Of a DNA stretch of 64,000 nucleotides, positions 19,001-29,225 are shown one piece after another (within the stretch, counting starts at the first letter, position 1; every line of letters begins with the position of its first letter). The notes beneath the pieces are model-generated. The model saw nothing but the letters and a program-made list of their open reading frames with translations, did not search any database and was not told the DNA's origin. Source of the DNA: Candidatus Woesearchaeota archaeon (GTDB lineage Archaea; Nanobdellota; Nanobdellia; Woesearchaeales; JABGXB01). Where the stretch lies: positions 128,181 through 192,180 of the forward strand of contig JABGXB010000003.1 in NCBI GenBank assembly GCA_018675975.1, given 5' to 3'. The position numbers and the translations under genes were made by a program.

Positions 19001-20270
19001 AATAACATGTGGATGGATTAATGCTTGGGTTCAAGAAGACGATGGTAATGAACATTCAAGACCTACAGATTGGGCTTGGTCAAATATAAATAATGATGGT
19101 TCATATTCCTTAAACGGAGTTAAAACATCAACAGAATATGAAATTTATATTGAACCTTGTTATCAATTAAATTTAGGTGGAAAAAATGATAGATTTACTA
19201 TAAGTGAAAATACTGAAATTAATTATACTTTAACACAAGGTGGAAGTATTAAAGGATTAGTAGTTAATAGTGACAATGAACCAGTTTCAGGTGCAACAGT
19301 ACAAACATGGTTACCTCACGGAGGTGGATGGGGACATTCAAGAACTGAACAAGATGGAACTTTTAAAATAAAAGGATTATCTTCATCAACATCATCTGAA
19401 AAATATGAATTAGAAGTATTTAGTAATGATTATTCATTTTTCAGAATTACAGATATTGAAGTTAATGATGGTCAAGAAACGGACATAGGAACAATTAAAC
19501 TAGGTGGTGGAAGCACTTTAAGTGGAGTTGTTAAATATGCAAATGATACTGTAATTGAAAATGCATTCGTAAATGTTTGGTGTGAAAGTAGTTTTGGACA
19601 TGGTTATGATGAAACTAATTCAACAGGTCATTATGAAATTGAAGGATTACCAAATTGTGAATATAAATTATTTATGGATGTACCATCAACATATGAGCAC
19701 TTCTTTAATGACTCAGTAACTATAGCAGATGATTTAGAATATAATATTACATTACAATCATTTGATTTAGTTAATATTAATGGAAAAATAAAAAGTACAG
19801 ATGGAACTAATTTATCTAATGCATTTATTTCAGTATTCAACCCAACATTACATTCAGGAGGATATAATGAAACAGATGAAAATGGAACGTATTATATTAG
19901 TAATATTCCAGAAGGTGAAGGGTATGAATTTTCAATAATGAGATTTGACTATGAAGGAAATTATTCAGATAATGAAACAATAAATTCAACTAATTTAGAA
20001 TTTAATTTTTCATTAGCTCCTATTAATTTATCTGCAGTATTTAATATTACTGGAGAAATATTTAATAGCGCAAATAATGTTACCATAGTTGCAATAAATG
20101 ATATTGATAGTTTAATTACAAAACATTCATCAAGTAATTCAACATACAAAATTAGCGATTTACCACATGGAAATTATAAAGTATATGCGGTAAAAGGTGA
20201 AACTGAAATCGAATATCCAACATTAGTAAATCAAGGTGCATCAAGTGGTGTAGACTTTGATTTCGAGTGA
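16083..20270 (+). CDS. Large secreted multi-domain surface protein without visible anchor
   Basis: 1395 aa. A signal peptide (MKKKGLILLFILIFILSLSS) is cleaved after about residue 24. Four tandem repeats of about 105 aa follow (markers SGVYLDD, TGIDLDS, TGMAIDN, SGMSLDV; each with INFTRATN-like cores). Two Cys-rich 30-aa units come next (CGEFNGNETACFNREFCEW; CGIKTNETACHESGFCEW). From about residue 670 there are seven or eight carboxypeptidase-regulatory-like beta sandwiches, each ending in a pattern like NGYYSISGVEAGEYLIEV. NxS/T sequons are very dense, suggesting N-glycosylation. There is no C-terminal membrane helix, so it must be held by a partner or released. A GAGGG lies 11 bases before the ATG. 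The PKD protein starts 10 nt downstream and is probably cotranscribed. Confidence 0.85.
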   Translation: MKKKGLILLFILIFILSLSSINAINTSGVYLDDNYAISDEDWRYGFINTLVNITRGNDTGGVNIGAYQVNITNSSDTVLWSYLFDNMSIVSDNFTINATFLAIDNIEENYTVSLYLYNSTGNILFENYSQSDTVFVNITGIDLDSIDDFNDAEGNLSFLINFTRATNQTNIDYYEVEIFNSSNDELSILTFTNTSKAYHEYNFLGLLGTTAENFTANVFAVHNATHTDPVGDSENFVDESGSQINTTGMAIDNSFADTDASEGSVSGFINFTRAMNESNILYYEIEIENSSLDLVWETNFTNLSINSDNFSATANFEATTGNGNYTIYISAYDAETGIVGDNLTFEDYINITYNTSGMSLDVFSDDNQNNNQIYGLINFSRATNESNINFYTLEIETQNQVVWNYTFDNDTIVSDNFSVNVNFSNDNSGANYTLNLKVSSDIAETTFATQQFTDYSESCGEFNGNETACFNREFCEWSYHENTCLDSGSSSNLDCGIKTNETACHESGFCEWDSGVQQCFNFFHQSGVQCWAEFYDPNQDQFEVDKNTSVYIVVPIPDETSNCVNFDLASRQPYLDLWGMWDDDFEDDDCESVGPDGFCQKEPKFTCSAYEQGELNADNSSWIFNVSGLAPDNYELSVQVPFGCEEAFGSIGLIQELDGDEVLNLTFGGVTSATGLVVEEDGNPMAYPNIDAYSKEGGSGYAWADGGADGNFTLYGLGVGNYTLSISDQNWSRWYETQIEILNDSVDLGNITFGAGAGVNGYVKLSNNPQQYVWVSLRSKAEGINFNDPNYWHSVKFYGGSTDSNGYYSISGVEAGEYLIEVWPSYGSDATPFEGTVTVDSENKTEYNISLSAGNLIYGRVINDTGHGVEGMSVNTFVEMDWDKMNYEDCQYCGPGYWGWEMTNSTGHYRISGLKPAEFVVEVMPNTWFDESLKSYKTDRRKVELESGEVEANFTLETGIALSGFIFNSSNDPITCGWINAWVQEDDGNEHSRPTDWAWSNINNDGSYSLNGVKTSTEYEIYIEPCYQLNLGGKNDRFTISENTEINYTLTQGGSIKGLVVNSDNEPVSGATVQTWLPHGGGWGHSRTEQDGTFKIKGLSSSTSSEKYELEVFSNDYSFFRITDIEVNDGQETDIGTIKLGGGSTLSGVVKYANDTVIENAFVNVWCESSFGHGYDETNSTGHYEIEGLPNCEYKLFMDVPSTYEHFFNDSVTIADDLEYNITLQSFDLVNINGKIKSTDGTNLSNAFISVFNPTLHSGGYNETDENGTYYISNIPEGEGYEFSIMRFDYEGNYSDNETINSTNLEFNFSLAPINLSAVFNITGEIFNSANNVTIVAINDIDSLITKHSSSNSTYKISDLPHGNYKVYAVKGETEIEYPTLVNQGASSGVDFDFE

Positions 20271-20280
20271 GGTGAAATAA

Positions 20281-22698
20281 ATGAAAAAGATATTATTATT
20301 AATTTTTATTTTAATTTTTAGTTTAAATATGGTACATGCAGTACCAACAGCTAATGCTGGAAATCAACAAACAGTTAATGTTGGAGAATCAGTAAGCTTT
20401 TCAGCGACAACCTCAAGTTGTTCAAGTTGTAGTATTACAACTTATGTATGGAATTTACAAGATGGAAATAGTAAAAATGGTGTAACAACCACACATACAT
20501 ATACTACTGCAGGTGTTTATGATGTAAGTTTAGTTGTAGTTGATAATCAAGGTGAAATTGATTCAGATACTGTTAGAATTACAGTTGAAAATCAAGATTT
20601 AGTTTCCCCTACATTAACTCATACAAATATTACAAGTGGAACTGCAGGAAAAATTATGACTGTTACAGCAACAATTACAGATAATATTGGATTATCTTCA
20701 GTAAAATTATTTTATGCGGGTTTAAGTGAACTAACATATACAGAGCTTTCAATGAGTGCTTCAGGAGATTCTTATCAAGGAAATATTCCAGCAGCTAAAG
20801 TTAATGCAAGCGGTATTAAATATTATATGACAGCAGAAGATAGTTCACAAAATACAGCAAGATATCCAACACAACAAAGTACTTTTGTTAATGTAAGTGA
20901 TATTGATACAAATGATTCATTACCCCCTTCAACAATTATTGTTTCAATTGCAGGTGATACAAAAACACCTTATTATGATGCAGATAATTCAGATAGTAAA
21001 TCTAATGTAATCATTAATGGAGAAAGTGGAATGTCTTGCAGATGGGATACAAATGATACGAGTTATGGAAATATGCTTAATAGTAGAGTATGTACAGTTA
21101 GTTCAGCACAAGCTACATGTAATGTAACTACACAAACAATTTTGCCTAGTGGAGATGGAAGTGGAGAATATTATGTGTCTTGTATTGATAATAGTCAAAA
21201 TGAAAATGAACAAAATGGTACTACTAATTTAGATGTTAATTTTACACTAGATACAACAGTTCCAAATATAGCAGAGTTTAATGCTTCATTATTAGCTTTT
21301 GGAAATATTCAATTACAATGGGATGTAAATGATTCAACTAGTGATGTAAAATCTATAACATTATTTAGATCTACTAATAGTACATTATATGGAGCTGCTA
21401 GTCAAATCGCAGATAGTGGATTAGTGGAAACAGATTTAGTTTATGGATTAAAATATTATTATAGGATAAGTATCTTAGATAATGCGGGTAATATTAAAAA
21501 TAGTAGTATTATTAGTATTACAGATAATTCTACATTGACTTTAAATAAAACAAAAACAGTAGTTGGAAATGTAAGTACATTTACAACAGGTACGATTAGT
21601 AAATATATAAATAAAATTGAAGGTTTAACCGGTGTAGATAATGTTAGTGTATTTTTAAAAACTGCAGATGATCTAAATTTAACTATTACAAATGCAACAA
21701 AAACTTTTGATGCATTAAGGATTACACCAAATAATGATAGCTTTTCTGGTAATGCAACAATTGTATTTTTTATTCCAGAAGATTCATTTGAAGCAAATGG
21801 AGCAAATTCAAGTTATGTATATATAGATCATTATGATAATGGAACATTTGTAGAAAGAATAAAAGCAAACTTTATGGCGGCACCTAGTGGGTCTAATGGA
21901 TATAAATTTAACTTTACAACAACAAACTTTTCAGACTTTGTACCAAGTTATGTTGCACCTACAAGTAGTTCAAGTAGCAGCAGTAGCAGCTCAAGTAGTA
22001 GTAGTGGATCATCTAGTGGAGGAGGAGGTGGCGGAAGCTCATTAACCTCATCCATAGAAATAAAAACATATGAAAAGTCTATTGTTTTAGGTGATAATGT
22101 AGTAAATAAAATTAGTATATATACTACATACTTAAAAAAGATTGAAATAAATGTAAAAGAAGCAGTTAATGGTAAGTTAAAAACAAAAATAAGTACAGAC
22201 GTTCCTGAAGGTGCTAACAAACATAGTAATAAAGTATTTAGATATTTTGATATTGAATTAGGTATTGATAATAATTTAATTGAATCATCAAATCTGAAAT
22301 TTAGAGTAACAAATAAATGGTTAGAAGAAAATAAATTGGAAAAAGAAAATGTGGTTTTAGCAGTTTATGAAAATAGTGGATGGACTGAATTAGAAACTGA
22401 ATTAATTGGAGAAGGTTCTACTTATGTAGAATTTAATTCAAATGTACCTCATTATTCAATTTTTGCAGTAACTGTTAAAAATGCAAAACCAAGTGAAAAA
22501 ACAGAAGAAACATCAGAAGAAGAAAAGAGTGTTGAAGCAGAAAATAATTTAGATGGTGAAGTATTAAATGAAGACAATAATGTAGACTTTGAAGAGGAAA
22601 AATCAAGTTCATCAACTACATGGCTATGGACATTTATAATTTTATTAATAGCGATTGGAATTGGAACTTGGCATTATATAAACCATAAACAAAATTAA
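20281..22698 (+). CDS. Membrane-anchored surface protein with PKD and PGF-pre-PGF domains
   Basis: 805 aa. Signal peptide 1-20 (MKKILLLIFILIFSLNMVHA). A PKD domain (about 22-100, PTANAGNQQTVNVGESVSF) is followed by Ig/fibronectin-like domains, including one near 330-410 (NIQLQWDVNDSTSDVKSITLFRS). A Ser/Gly linker at about 560-590 leads into a domain matching the archaeal PGF-pre-PGF type (IEIKTYEKSIVLGDN... NVPHYSIFAV, about 595-740). An acidic stretch and a C-terminal helix (TWLWTFIILLIAIGIGTW) anchor it. There is no PGF sorting motif; the helix and short KQN tail replace it. GAGGTGA before the ATG and a 10-nt gap from the preceding surface gene indicate an operon; it may be that protein's anchor. 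Confidence 0.85.
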   Translation: MKKILLLIFILIFSLNMVHAVPTANAGNQQTVNVGESVSFSATTSSCSSCSITTYVWNLQDGNSKNGVTTTHTYTTAGVYDVSLVVVDNQGEIDSDTVRITVENQDLVSPTLTHTNITSGTAGKIMTVTATITDNIGLSSVKLFYAGLSELTYTELSMSASGDSYQGNIPAAKVNASGIKYYMTAEDSSQNTARYPTQQSTFVNVSDIDTNDSLPPSTIIVSIAGDTKTPYYDADNSDSKSNVIINGESGMSCRWDTNDTSYGNMLNSRVCTVSSAQATCNVTTQTILPSGDGSGEYYVSCIDNSQNENEQNGTTNLDVNFTLDTTVPNIAEFNASLLAFGNIQLQWDVNDSTSDVKSITLFRSTNSTLYGAASQIADSGLVETDLVYGLKYYYRISILDNAGNIKNSSIISITDNSTLTLNKTKTVVGNVSTFTTGTISKYINKIEGLTGVDNVSVFLKTADDLNLTITNATKTFDALRITPNNDSFSGNATIVFFIPEDSFEANGANSSYVYIDHYDNGTFVERIKANFMAAPSGSNGYKFNFTTTNFSDFVPSYVAPTSSSSSSSSSSSSSSGSSSGGGGGGSSLTSSIEIKTYEKSIVLGDNVVNKISIYTTYLKKIEINVKEAVNGKLKTKISTDVPEGANKHSNKVFRYFDIELGIDNNLIESSNLKFRVTNKWLEENKLEKENVVLAVYENSGWTELETELIGEGSTYVEFNSNVPHYSIFAVTVKNAKPSEKTEETSEEEKSVEAENNLDGEVLNEDNNVDFEEEKSSSSTTWLWTFIILLIAIGIGTWHYINHKQN

Positions 22699-22731
22699 TT
22701 TTTTTTTATTTTTTTACTTATTTTTTTAAAT
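22699..22731 (+). terminator. T-rich terminator after surface-protein operon
   Basis: Two long T-runs separated by single bases follow the stop codon directly, as expected for archaeal termination. Confidence 0.45.
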
Positions 22732-22861
22732 TGTTTTCTTTGAACTAGTTTAAATTTCTTTTTAGAAATAATATATATAAATTCTTTTAATCACAAGAAT
22801 CATTTGTAAAACATATATACTTTACAATAGTTTTACTTTCAAGAACTTTGTAAGCTATAAC

Positions 22862-22888
22862 CATATGCAACTAATGAATTTGCATATG
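22862..22888. repeat. Perfect 9-bp inverted repeat between convergent genes
   Basis: CATATGCAA and TTGCATATG flank a 9-base spacer, 15 bp before the gyrB stop. The 22699-22903 gap otherwise holds only AT-rich sequence. The repeat may be a terminator hairpin for gyrB or a regulator site; sequence alone does not decide. Confidence 0.4.
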
Positions 22889-22903
22889 TAAAATTACAAT
22901 AAA

Positions 22904-24814
<1,911 letters not shown>

Positions 24815-24966
24815 TTAATATAGTATTTGAGAATTAGGTTTATTTATAAATGTACCGTCGGTTTTAGCATACAAAAAACAATTTAATTATTTCAAAAAAT
24901 AATTAATAAAAATATATTTTTATTCTTAGAAAGTTTTATAAAACAAATATTAATTTGAAATATTAA

Positions 24967-25041
24967 GCTCCGGTGGTGTAGTCCGGCCTATCATGTAGCC
25001 CTTTCGAGGCTACGACCCGGGTTCGAATCCCGGCCGGAGCG
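24967..25041 (+). tRNA. tRNA-Glu (anticodon UUC)
   Basis: The acceptor stem GCTCCGG/CCGGAGC pairs perfectly over seven bases, the anticodon loop CTTTCGA gives UUC, and the T-arm has the standard TTCGAAT loop. The discriminator base is G and CCA is not encoded. A TATA box TTTTATAAAA lies about 30 nt upstream. It is divergent from gyrB. Confidence 0.96.
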
Positions 25042-25076
25042 CTTTTATAATTCTTAATAAAATATAAAAAAATTAA

Positions 25077-25601
25077 TTAAAGAAATTCTTTTAATTCAAA
25101 ATCACTAATAGTTTTTTTTAATTCTTCAATATTTCTTACTGGAATATTATACATTATTTTTAAAGGCTCTAATAATGAATTTTCAAAATCTTCAAATTGT
25201 TTATATCCACCTTCATGAACTTTTTTTCTCATATCCAATAATAATTGATTGTATTTTATTGGATCTTCAAAAAAGTCTGAATCAGTACGTTTTTTTAATT
25301 GCTCAATTAATATTTCATCAGCAGTCCCTAAACAAAATAATAAATTACCATTATTATATTCACTAATTTTTTCAAAGCCCAATTCCAAATGACAACCACC
25401 ATTAAAATATAATATTTCACCAGTTATTGTAATAGGTAAATATTTATGATTTATATTCACTATTGTTTCATTATCAAATTGACTTTCTAAACTTTCTGTT
25501 TCTACACTAGGACATACCATAAAATAATCAGAAAATTTACTTACTGATTGTTCTAAAGCATCACATAATGTTTTATTTAATTTTTTATTTATATTTGACA
25601 T
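25077..25601 (-). CDS. Hypothetical soluble protein
   Basis: 174 aa. A helical N-terminus leads to a central beta-type stretch (NHKYLPITITGEILYFNGGCHLELGFEKI) and a helical second half (ILIEQLKKRTDSDFFEDPIKYNQLLLDM). No family recognised. A GGGGGA before the ATG serves as ribosome binding site. It is divergent from the TrmB-family regulator at 25710, so that regulator may control it; this is inferred only from position. Confidence 0.65.
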   Translation of the reverse strand: MSNINKKLNKTLCDALEQSVSKFSDYFMVCPSVETESLESQFDNETIVNINHKYLPITITGEILYFNGGCHLELGFEKISEYNNGNLLFCLGTADEILIEQLKKRTDSDFFEDPIKYNQLLLDMRKKVHEGGYKQFEDFENSLLEPLKIMYNIPVRNIEELKKTISDFELKEFL

Positions 25602-25709
25602 ATTATTCCCCCGTCTATCATTCTAGTAATGATTAAAATCAAATATATAAAATGTTGTCGTACTAAATATATACGAAAATTTTAAAAATAATAAGTACTT
25701 ACAAAAATT

Positions 25710-26459
25710 ATGGAAATACTTAAAAAAATTGGATTAACTGAAAATGAAATAAAAATTTATTTAGATTTATTAAAATCAGGAAGTAGTACTGCATATGAAA
25801 TTAGTAAAAGAATTAATATTTACCGAGTTCATGTTTATGATAAATTAGAACAATTAATCAATAAGGGATTGGTCACATATATTTACAAAAGTTCTAAAAA
25901 ACATTTTCAAGCTACAAATCCATCTAAAATTAAAGATCATTTAGAAGAGAAAAAAAAAGAAATTGAAAATCAAGAAAAAGATGTTGATAAAATTTTACCA
26001 GAATTAAATAATATGTTAAAAATAAAAAAAGAGGATACATATGTCGAAATTTTTAAAGGAATTGAAGGGCTGAAATATTTCTTAAAAGATATAATAAAAA
26101 CAGAAAAAGAAGTTTTAATTACTGGAATTGACGATAAAAAATATCAAGATAATTTACCTTTATTTATGAAACAATATTTTAGAGATTTAAAATTAAAAAA
26201 AATAAAAGAAAGAATAATAACTGAAAATAAAAAAAACATTTTTTTATTTGATAAAAAATTAGCCCCTACAACAAATTATAGATATTTAAAAAACAATGAA
26301 TTCAATCCTACAAACACATTTATTTATGGAAATAAAGTCGTCTTAGTAACATGGGGAAATCCAGTTACTTCAGTTATGATCAAAAATGATTTAATAGCAA
26401 AAACATATAAAAGTCATTTTGAGCATTTATGGAAAATCGCTAGTAAAAAATTAATCTAA
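25710..26459 (+). CDS. TrmB-family transcriptional regulator
   Basis: 249 aa. The N-terminal winged helix-turn-helix (residues 1-75, LKKIGLTENEIKIYLDLLKSG.. AYEISKRINIYRVHVYDKLEQL) matches TrmB. A coiled-coil linker (80-105) is followed by a ligand-binding-like domain (115-249) with KGIEGLKYFLKDIIKTEKEVLITGI and a final FEHLWKIASK. TrmB proteins usually sense sugars and regulate transport or metabolism; no sugar transporter is near. It is a one-sensor relative of the 517-aa protein at 30004. Confidence 0.85.
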   Translation: MEILKKIGLTENEIKIYLDLLKSGSSTAYEISKRINIYRVHVYDKLEQLINKGLVTYIYKSSKKHFQATNPSKIKDHLEEKKKEIENQEKDVDKILPELNNMLKIKKEDTYVEIFKGIEGLKYFLKDIIKTEKEVLITGIDDKKYQDNLPLFMKQYFRDLKLKKIKERIITENKKNIFLFDKKLAPTTNYRYLKNNEFNPTNTFIYGNKVVLVTWGNPVTSVMIKNDLIAKTYKSHFEHLWKIASKKLI

Positions 26460-26593
26460 ATTTTAATTAAATATAAAAAATATATATTTAATATGATTAT
26501 TTAGACATTTAATCAGCCAAAATATTTATAAACTGACCATGTCCACGTTAAAATAAGTAATTTAATATTTTTATATTTAGAGGATAATTAATA

Positions 26594-26695
26594 ATGAAAC
26601 GAAGTTCAAGAAGATGGAAGAAAAAAGGCCAAATGCGTTGGAAATGGCAAAGAAAGAAAATGCGTAAAGAGAAGAGAAGAAGACTTAAAAAATAG
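26594..26695 (+). CDS. rpl41e: Ribosomal protein eL41-like basic peptide
   Basis: 33 aa: starts MKRSSRRWKKKGQMRWKW and ends in KRRRLKK. Nearly all residues are Arg or Lys with three Trp, and the RWKWQRKKMRKEKRRR core lines up with the archaeal/eukaryotic eL41 peptide, which sits as a single helix at the ribosomal subunit interface. GAGG at nine bases before the ATG is a suitable ribosome binding site, and a TATA box ATTTATAAAC is about 70 nt upstream. It lies beside tRNA genes. A different short basic peptide is possible. Confidence 0.65.
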   Translation: MKRSSRRWKKKGQMRWKWQRKKMRKEKRRRLKK

Positions 26696-26785
26696 TTTTC
26701 TTCTAAAAAATTTACTATTTCTATTAAAATTTTAAATACAAAATAAAGATTTATAAAGAGGCAAAAAAATCTCATATTATTATTA

Positions 26786-26857
26786 GGACCTATGGTCTAG
26801 TGGTATGACGTTACCCTTACAAGGTGAAGGTCGCCGGTTCGATCCCGGCTAGGTCCA
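26786..26857 (+). tRNA. tRNA-Val (anticodon UAC)
   Basis: The acceptor GGACCTA/TAGGTCC pairs fully, the anticodon loop CTTACAA gives UAC, and the T-arm GCCGG TTCGATC CCGGC is standard. The discriminator is A; no CCA is encoded. A TATA box ATTTATAAAG lies about 35 nt upstream. Confidence 0.96.
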
Positions 26858-26891
26858 TATTATTTTTATAATTCATTAGAAATAAAAATAA

Positions 26892-26962
26892 GCGCCCGTG
26901 GTTCAATGGTAGAATACGACCTTGCCAAGGTTGAGACCCGGGTCCGATTCCCGGCGGGCGCA
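26892..26962 (+). tRNA. tRNA-Gly (anticodon GCC), unusual T-loop
   Basis: The acceptor GCGCCCG/CGGGCGC pairs fully; the anticodon stem CGACC/GGTTG encloses loop TTGCCAA, giving GCC. The T-stem CCGGG/CCCGG is perfect but the loop reads TCCGATT, with C where U55 (normally pseudouridine) is nearly universal. The D-loop keeps its GG. The discriminator is A; no CCA is encoded. Confidence 0.92.
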
Positions 26963-26977
26963 TAGAAACCAATAAAA

Positions 26978-27295
26978 ATGGAAACAGAAAGAATTAACCT
27001 TACAAAATTATTACACCAAGATTTAAATTTTAGTTTTAGTCAAACAGAAACAACTACATTATCAAAAGCCATTAAAGATGAGAATTTTTATTATATGTGG
27101 GCACATAATAAACCAGAAGTAGATATTGTTACTTTATCAAGTGAGTATGATCCAAATAGTTTAAATTTATATAGAATTCACATGTTAAATTTAAGACCTA
27201 ATATGCAATTAAAAAATTTATCTCCATACAAAAAAGGTGAAGAAGCATTAAAGTTTTTAATGGGATACATTGGACAAAAAAATACTTTAAATTAA
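26978..27295 (+). CDS. Hypothetical small protein
   Basis: 105 aa, starting METERINLTKLLHQDLNF 15 nt after tRNA-Gly. Mixed alpha/beta composition, no signal peptide, no membrane helix, no recognised motif; a central PEVDIVTLSSEYDPNSLNLY may form beta strands. It is probably cotranscribed with the tRNA, as no clear promoter fits in the gap. It ends overlapping the stop of the convergent transglutaminase-like gene by four bases. Confidence 0.55.
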   Translation: METERINLTKLLHQDLNFSFSQTETTTLSKAIKDENFYYMWAHNKPEVDIVTLSSEYDPNSLNLYRIHMLNLRPNMQLKNLSPYKKGEEALKFLMGYIGQKNTLN

Positions 27296-28209
27296 TTTTT
27301 TGTAAATTGATTTTTTTTTACAGGTTCATATTGAACAATATTAGTAATATTAAAATCACTTCTTTCAATATTTCCAATATTTAAACCTTTTTTAGTACTC
27401 TCAAATAATTCATAATCAACACCTTGATGATTAAAATAAACTTGTTTAGTTATATCTTTATCAGCTTGTTTATAATTTTCTAAAGCATTATTAATTTCAC
27501 CCACAGTAATTTTACCTGGTTCAACTCCTTTTTCTTCAGCTAATTTCTTGCTAATTTGATCACGTAATTTTAACATATCATCAGTTAAAGTTATTAATTG
27601 TTTTTTGTGCTCTCCACTTTTTTTTTCTATACCTAAAGTAACATGTTGTGGTTCATAAACAAATAAAAATTTTCTATCTTTTTTATAATCTAAAGCACTA
27701 GCTAAAAATACAGTATGATCTTCACAATCCCCACCATTCTCAATTAAAGTTTCAATAGGATATTTTGTATATCCTCTATAAATTCCTAATTTTTCAAAAA
27801 AAGGTGTAGTATCATTTTGATAAGTAAAATTATTTGACATAAAATTTTTTACTTTTTGTGGAAAAGTATTTCCATTTTCATAAGTATCAATTAAAGCAAA
27901 TATTTTATTAAGCTCCGGAGATGTTACATAATCGGATAATTTAGTTTCAGAATCTCTTTTTCTTAATTGATTTTTTTTACGTAAATAAAGTTCTTTTGGA
28001 ACTCCAAATTTAAATTCTTTAAAATCTATTTTTAATTTTAATTCAATTGTATCTGGAACAGATAATGGATCAATTTTTTTATTTGTAAAGCCATTATTTA
28101 AATTCATTACTATTCCATTGTATACAACTAATCCAGCAAGTGGAATAAATAATATATTAGAAATTTTTTCAACTAAACTGTTTTTTTCTAATTTGCCTTC
28201 TGAATTCAT
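27292..28209 (-). CDS. Transglutaminase-like cysteine protease-fold protein, membrane-anchored
   Basis: 305 aa. An N-terminal membrane helix (residues about 15-35, LFIPLAGLVVYNGIVMNL) precedes an outside domain. The motif NGGDCEDHTVFLASAL near residue 155 contains the Cys of the transglutaminase/bacterial-transglutaminase-like fold, and VYEPQHVTLGIE about 30 residues later supplies the His. Such domains in microbes are mostly proteases or transferases acting on surface proteins; with only Cys and His visible the reaction is not settled. The C-terminal third (EEKGVEPGKITVGEINNALENY) is helical. Surface proteins elsewhere in the window are possible substrates. Confidence 0.78.
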   Translation of the reverse strand: MNSEGKLEKNSLVEKISNILFIPLAGLVVYNGIVMNLNNGFTNKKIDPLSVPDTIELKLKIDFKEFKFGVPKELYLRKKNQLRKRDSETKLSDYVTSPELNKIFALIDTYENGNTFPQKVKNFMSNNFTYQNDTTPFFEKLGIYRGYTKYPIETLIENGGDCEDHTVFLASALDYKKDRKFLFVYEPQHVTLGIEKKSGEHKKQLITLTDDMLKLRDQISKKLAEEKGVEPGKITVGEINNALENYKQADKDITKQVYFNHQGVDYELFESTKKGLNIGNIERSDFNITNIVQYEPVKKNQFTKN

Positions 28210-28314
28210 GAATTTTCGACAAAATTATACATTATAAATGTTTCGTTTTGTAACTACTAGTAAATTAATAAAAAACATAGTATGATTTAAAAACAGATTA
28301 AATCAATAGTAATT

Positions 28315-28971
28315 ATGGAATGGAACATCGTACATAGAACTATTTGTAATTCTCAAATGTTAGCCTCCATAGCTTTAAATGGACTTTTAATACCATCTGA
28401 AAGAAAAATAAAAGTTCCTAAAAAAATAAAAGATTTAAATAGAAAATTAAAAAATTCACCAATTAACTATGAACTTATTACTAGTATAAATAAATTTTAC
28501 GATAATTTAAAACCAAAACATTTACCAGAACGATCAAATTCAATTTATGGCGCAATTAATTTAGAGGAAAAGTTAGATGAAACAGATTTATTATTTGAAG
28601 ATATAGTCACATATATAAAAATCAATTTTAAAAAATTTGCATATGTTTCTGATCAAAATTTAGGTGGACTTATTTTTAACTTACATCAAAGTGAAATTAA
28701 TTTATTAACAGAAAAAAAATTACCTTTAGATTTATTAAAAAGTACAGAAAAATATGCACTAGAATATTGGAGTAGAGTAATTTCACTAGAAGAATTTGAA
28801 AAAAATTATAGATTTCATCCATTAGAAAGACTAAGTAATAATAGTTGGATTAAAAGAGAAGAATCCACTAATAAAAAATTACCAAAATACTTTCTATATC
28901 CAGAAATTATTTTTCCAGAAAGTATACCTAGAAAATATATAGATATAATTCATTCAAATATAATTAATTAA
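28315..28971 (+). CDS. Hypothetical protein, possible ADP-ribosyltransferase-like fold
   Basis: 218 aa. The order of motifs recalls the ART (DarT/RNA 2'-phosphotransferase-like) fold: a start with IVHRTICNSQ followed by a helix and NGLLIPSERK, then ERSNSIYGAIN, then AYVSDQ, and a final YPEIIFPESIPRKYIDIIH, where a conserved Glu would lie in ART enzymes. This is pattern resemblance only; there is no clear family signature and I do not claim catalytic activity. There is no signal peptide. It stands alone with its own promoter and no obvious antitoxin beside it. Confidence 0.4.
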   Translation: MEWNIVHRTICNSQMLASIALNGLLIPSERKIKVPKKIKDLNRKLKNSPINYELITSINKFYDNLKPKHLPERSNSIYGAINLEEKLDETDLLFEDIVTYIKINFKKFAYVSDQNLGGLIFNLHQSEINLLTEKKLPLDLLKSTEKYALEYWSRVISLEEFEKNYRFHPLERLSNNSWIKREESTNKKLPKYFLYPEIIFPESIPRKYIDIIHSNIIN

Positions 28972-29225
28972 AAAAATTAATTACTTAATTTACATAAGTA
29001 TTCAATATGTCATTTAAAAGAATTAAGAATATAAATATGATTATATGATAGATTTAATATAGTTTATTTATTTGTAGTCCATTTACTAAAAAGTCAACAT
29101 TTAGAAAATTCATAAGGCATCACACCAATTATATCTACACTTGGTTTTGTAATTAATTCAAATCAGTTACTAATTGGAATACAAACTGATATAGATGGAA
29201 ATTATTTTTTAATCCCAAAACAGAA

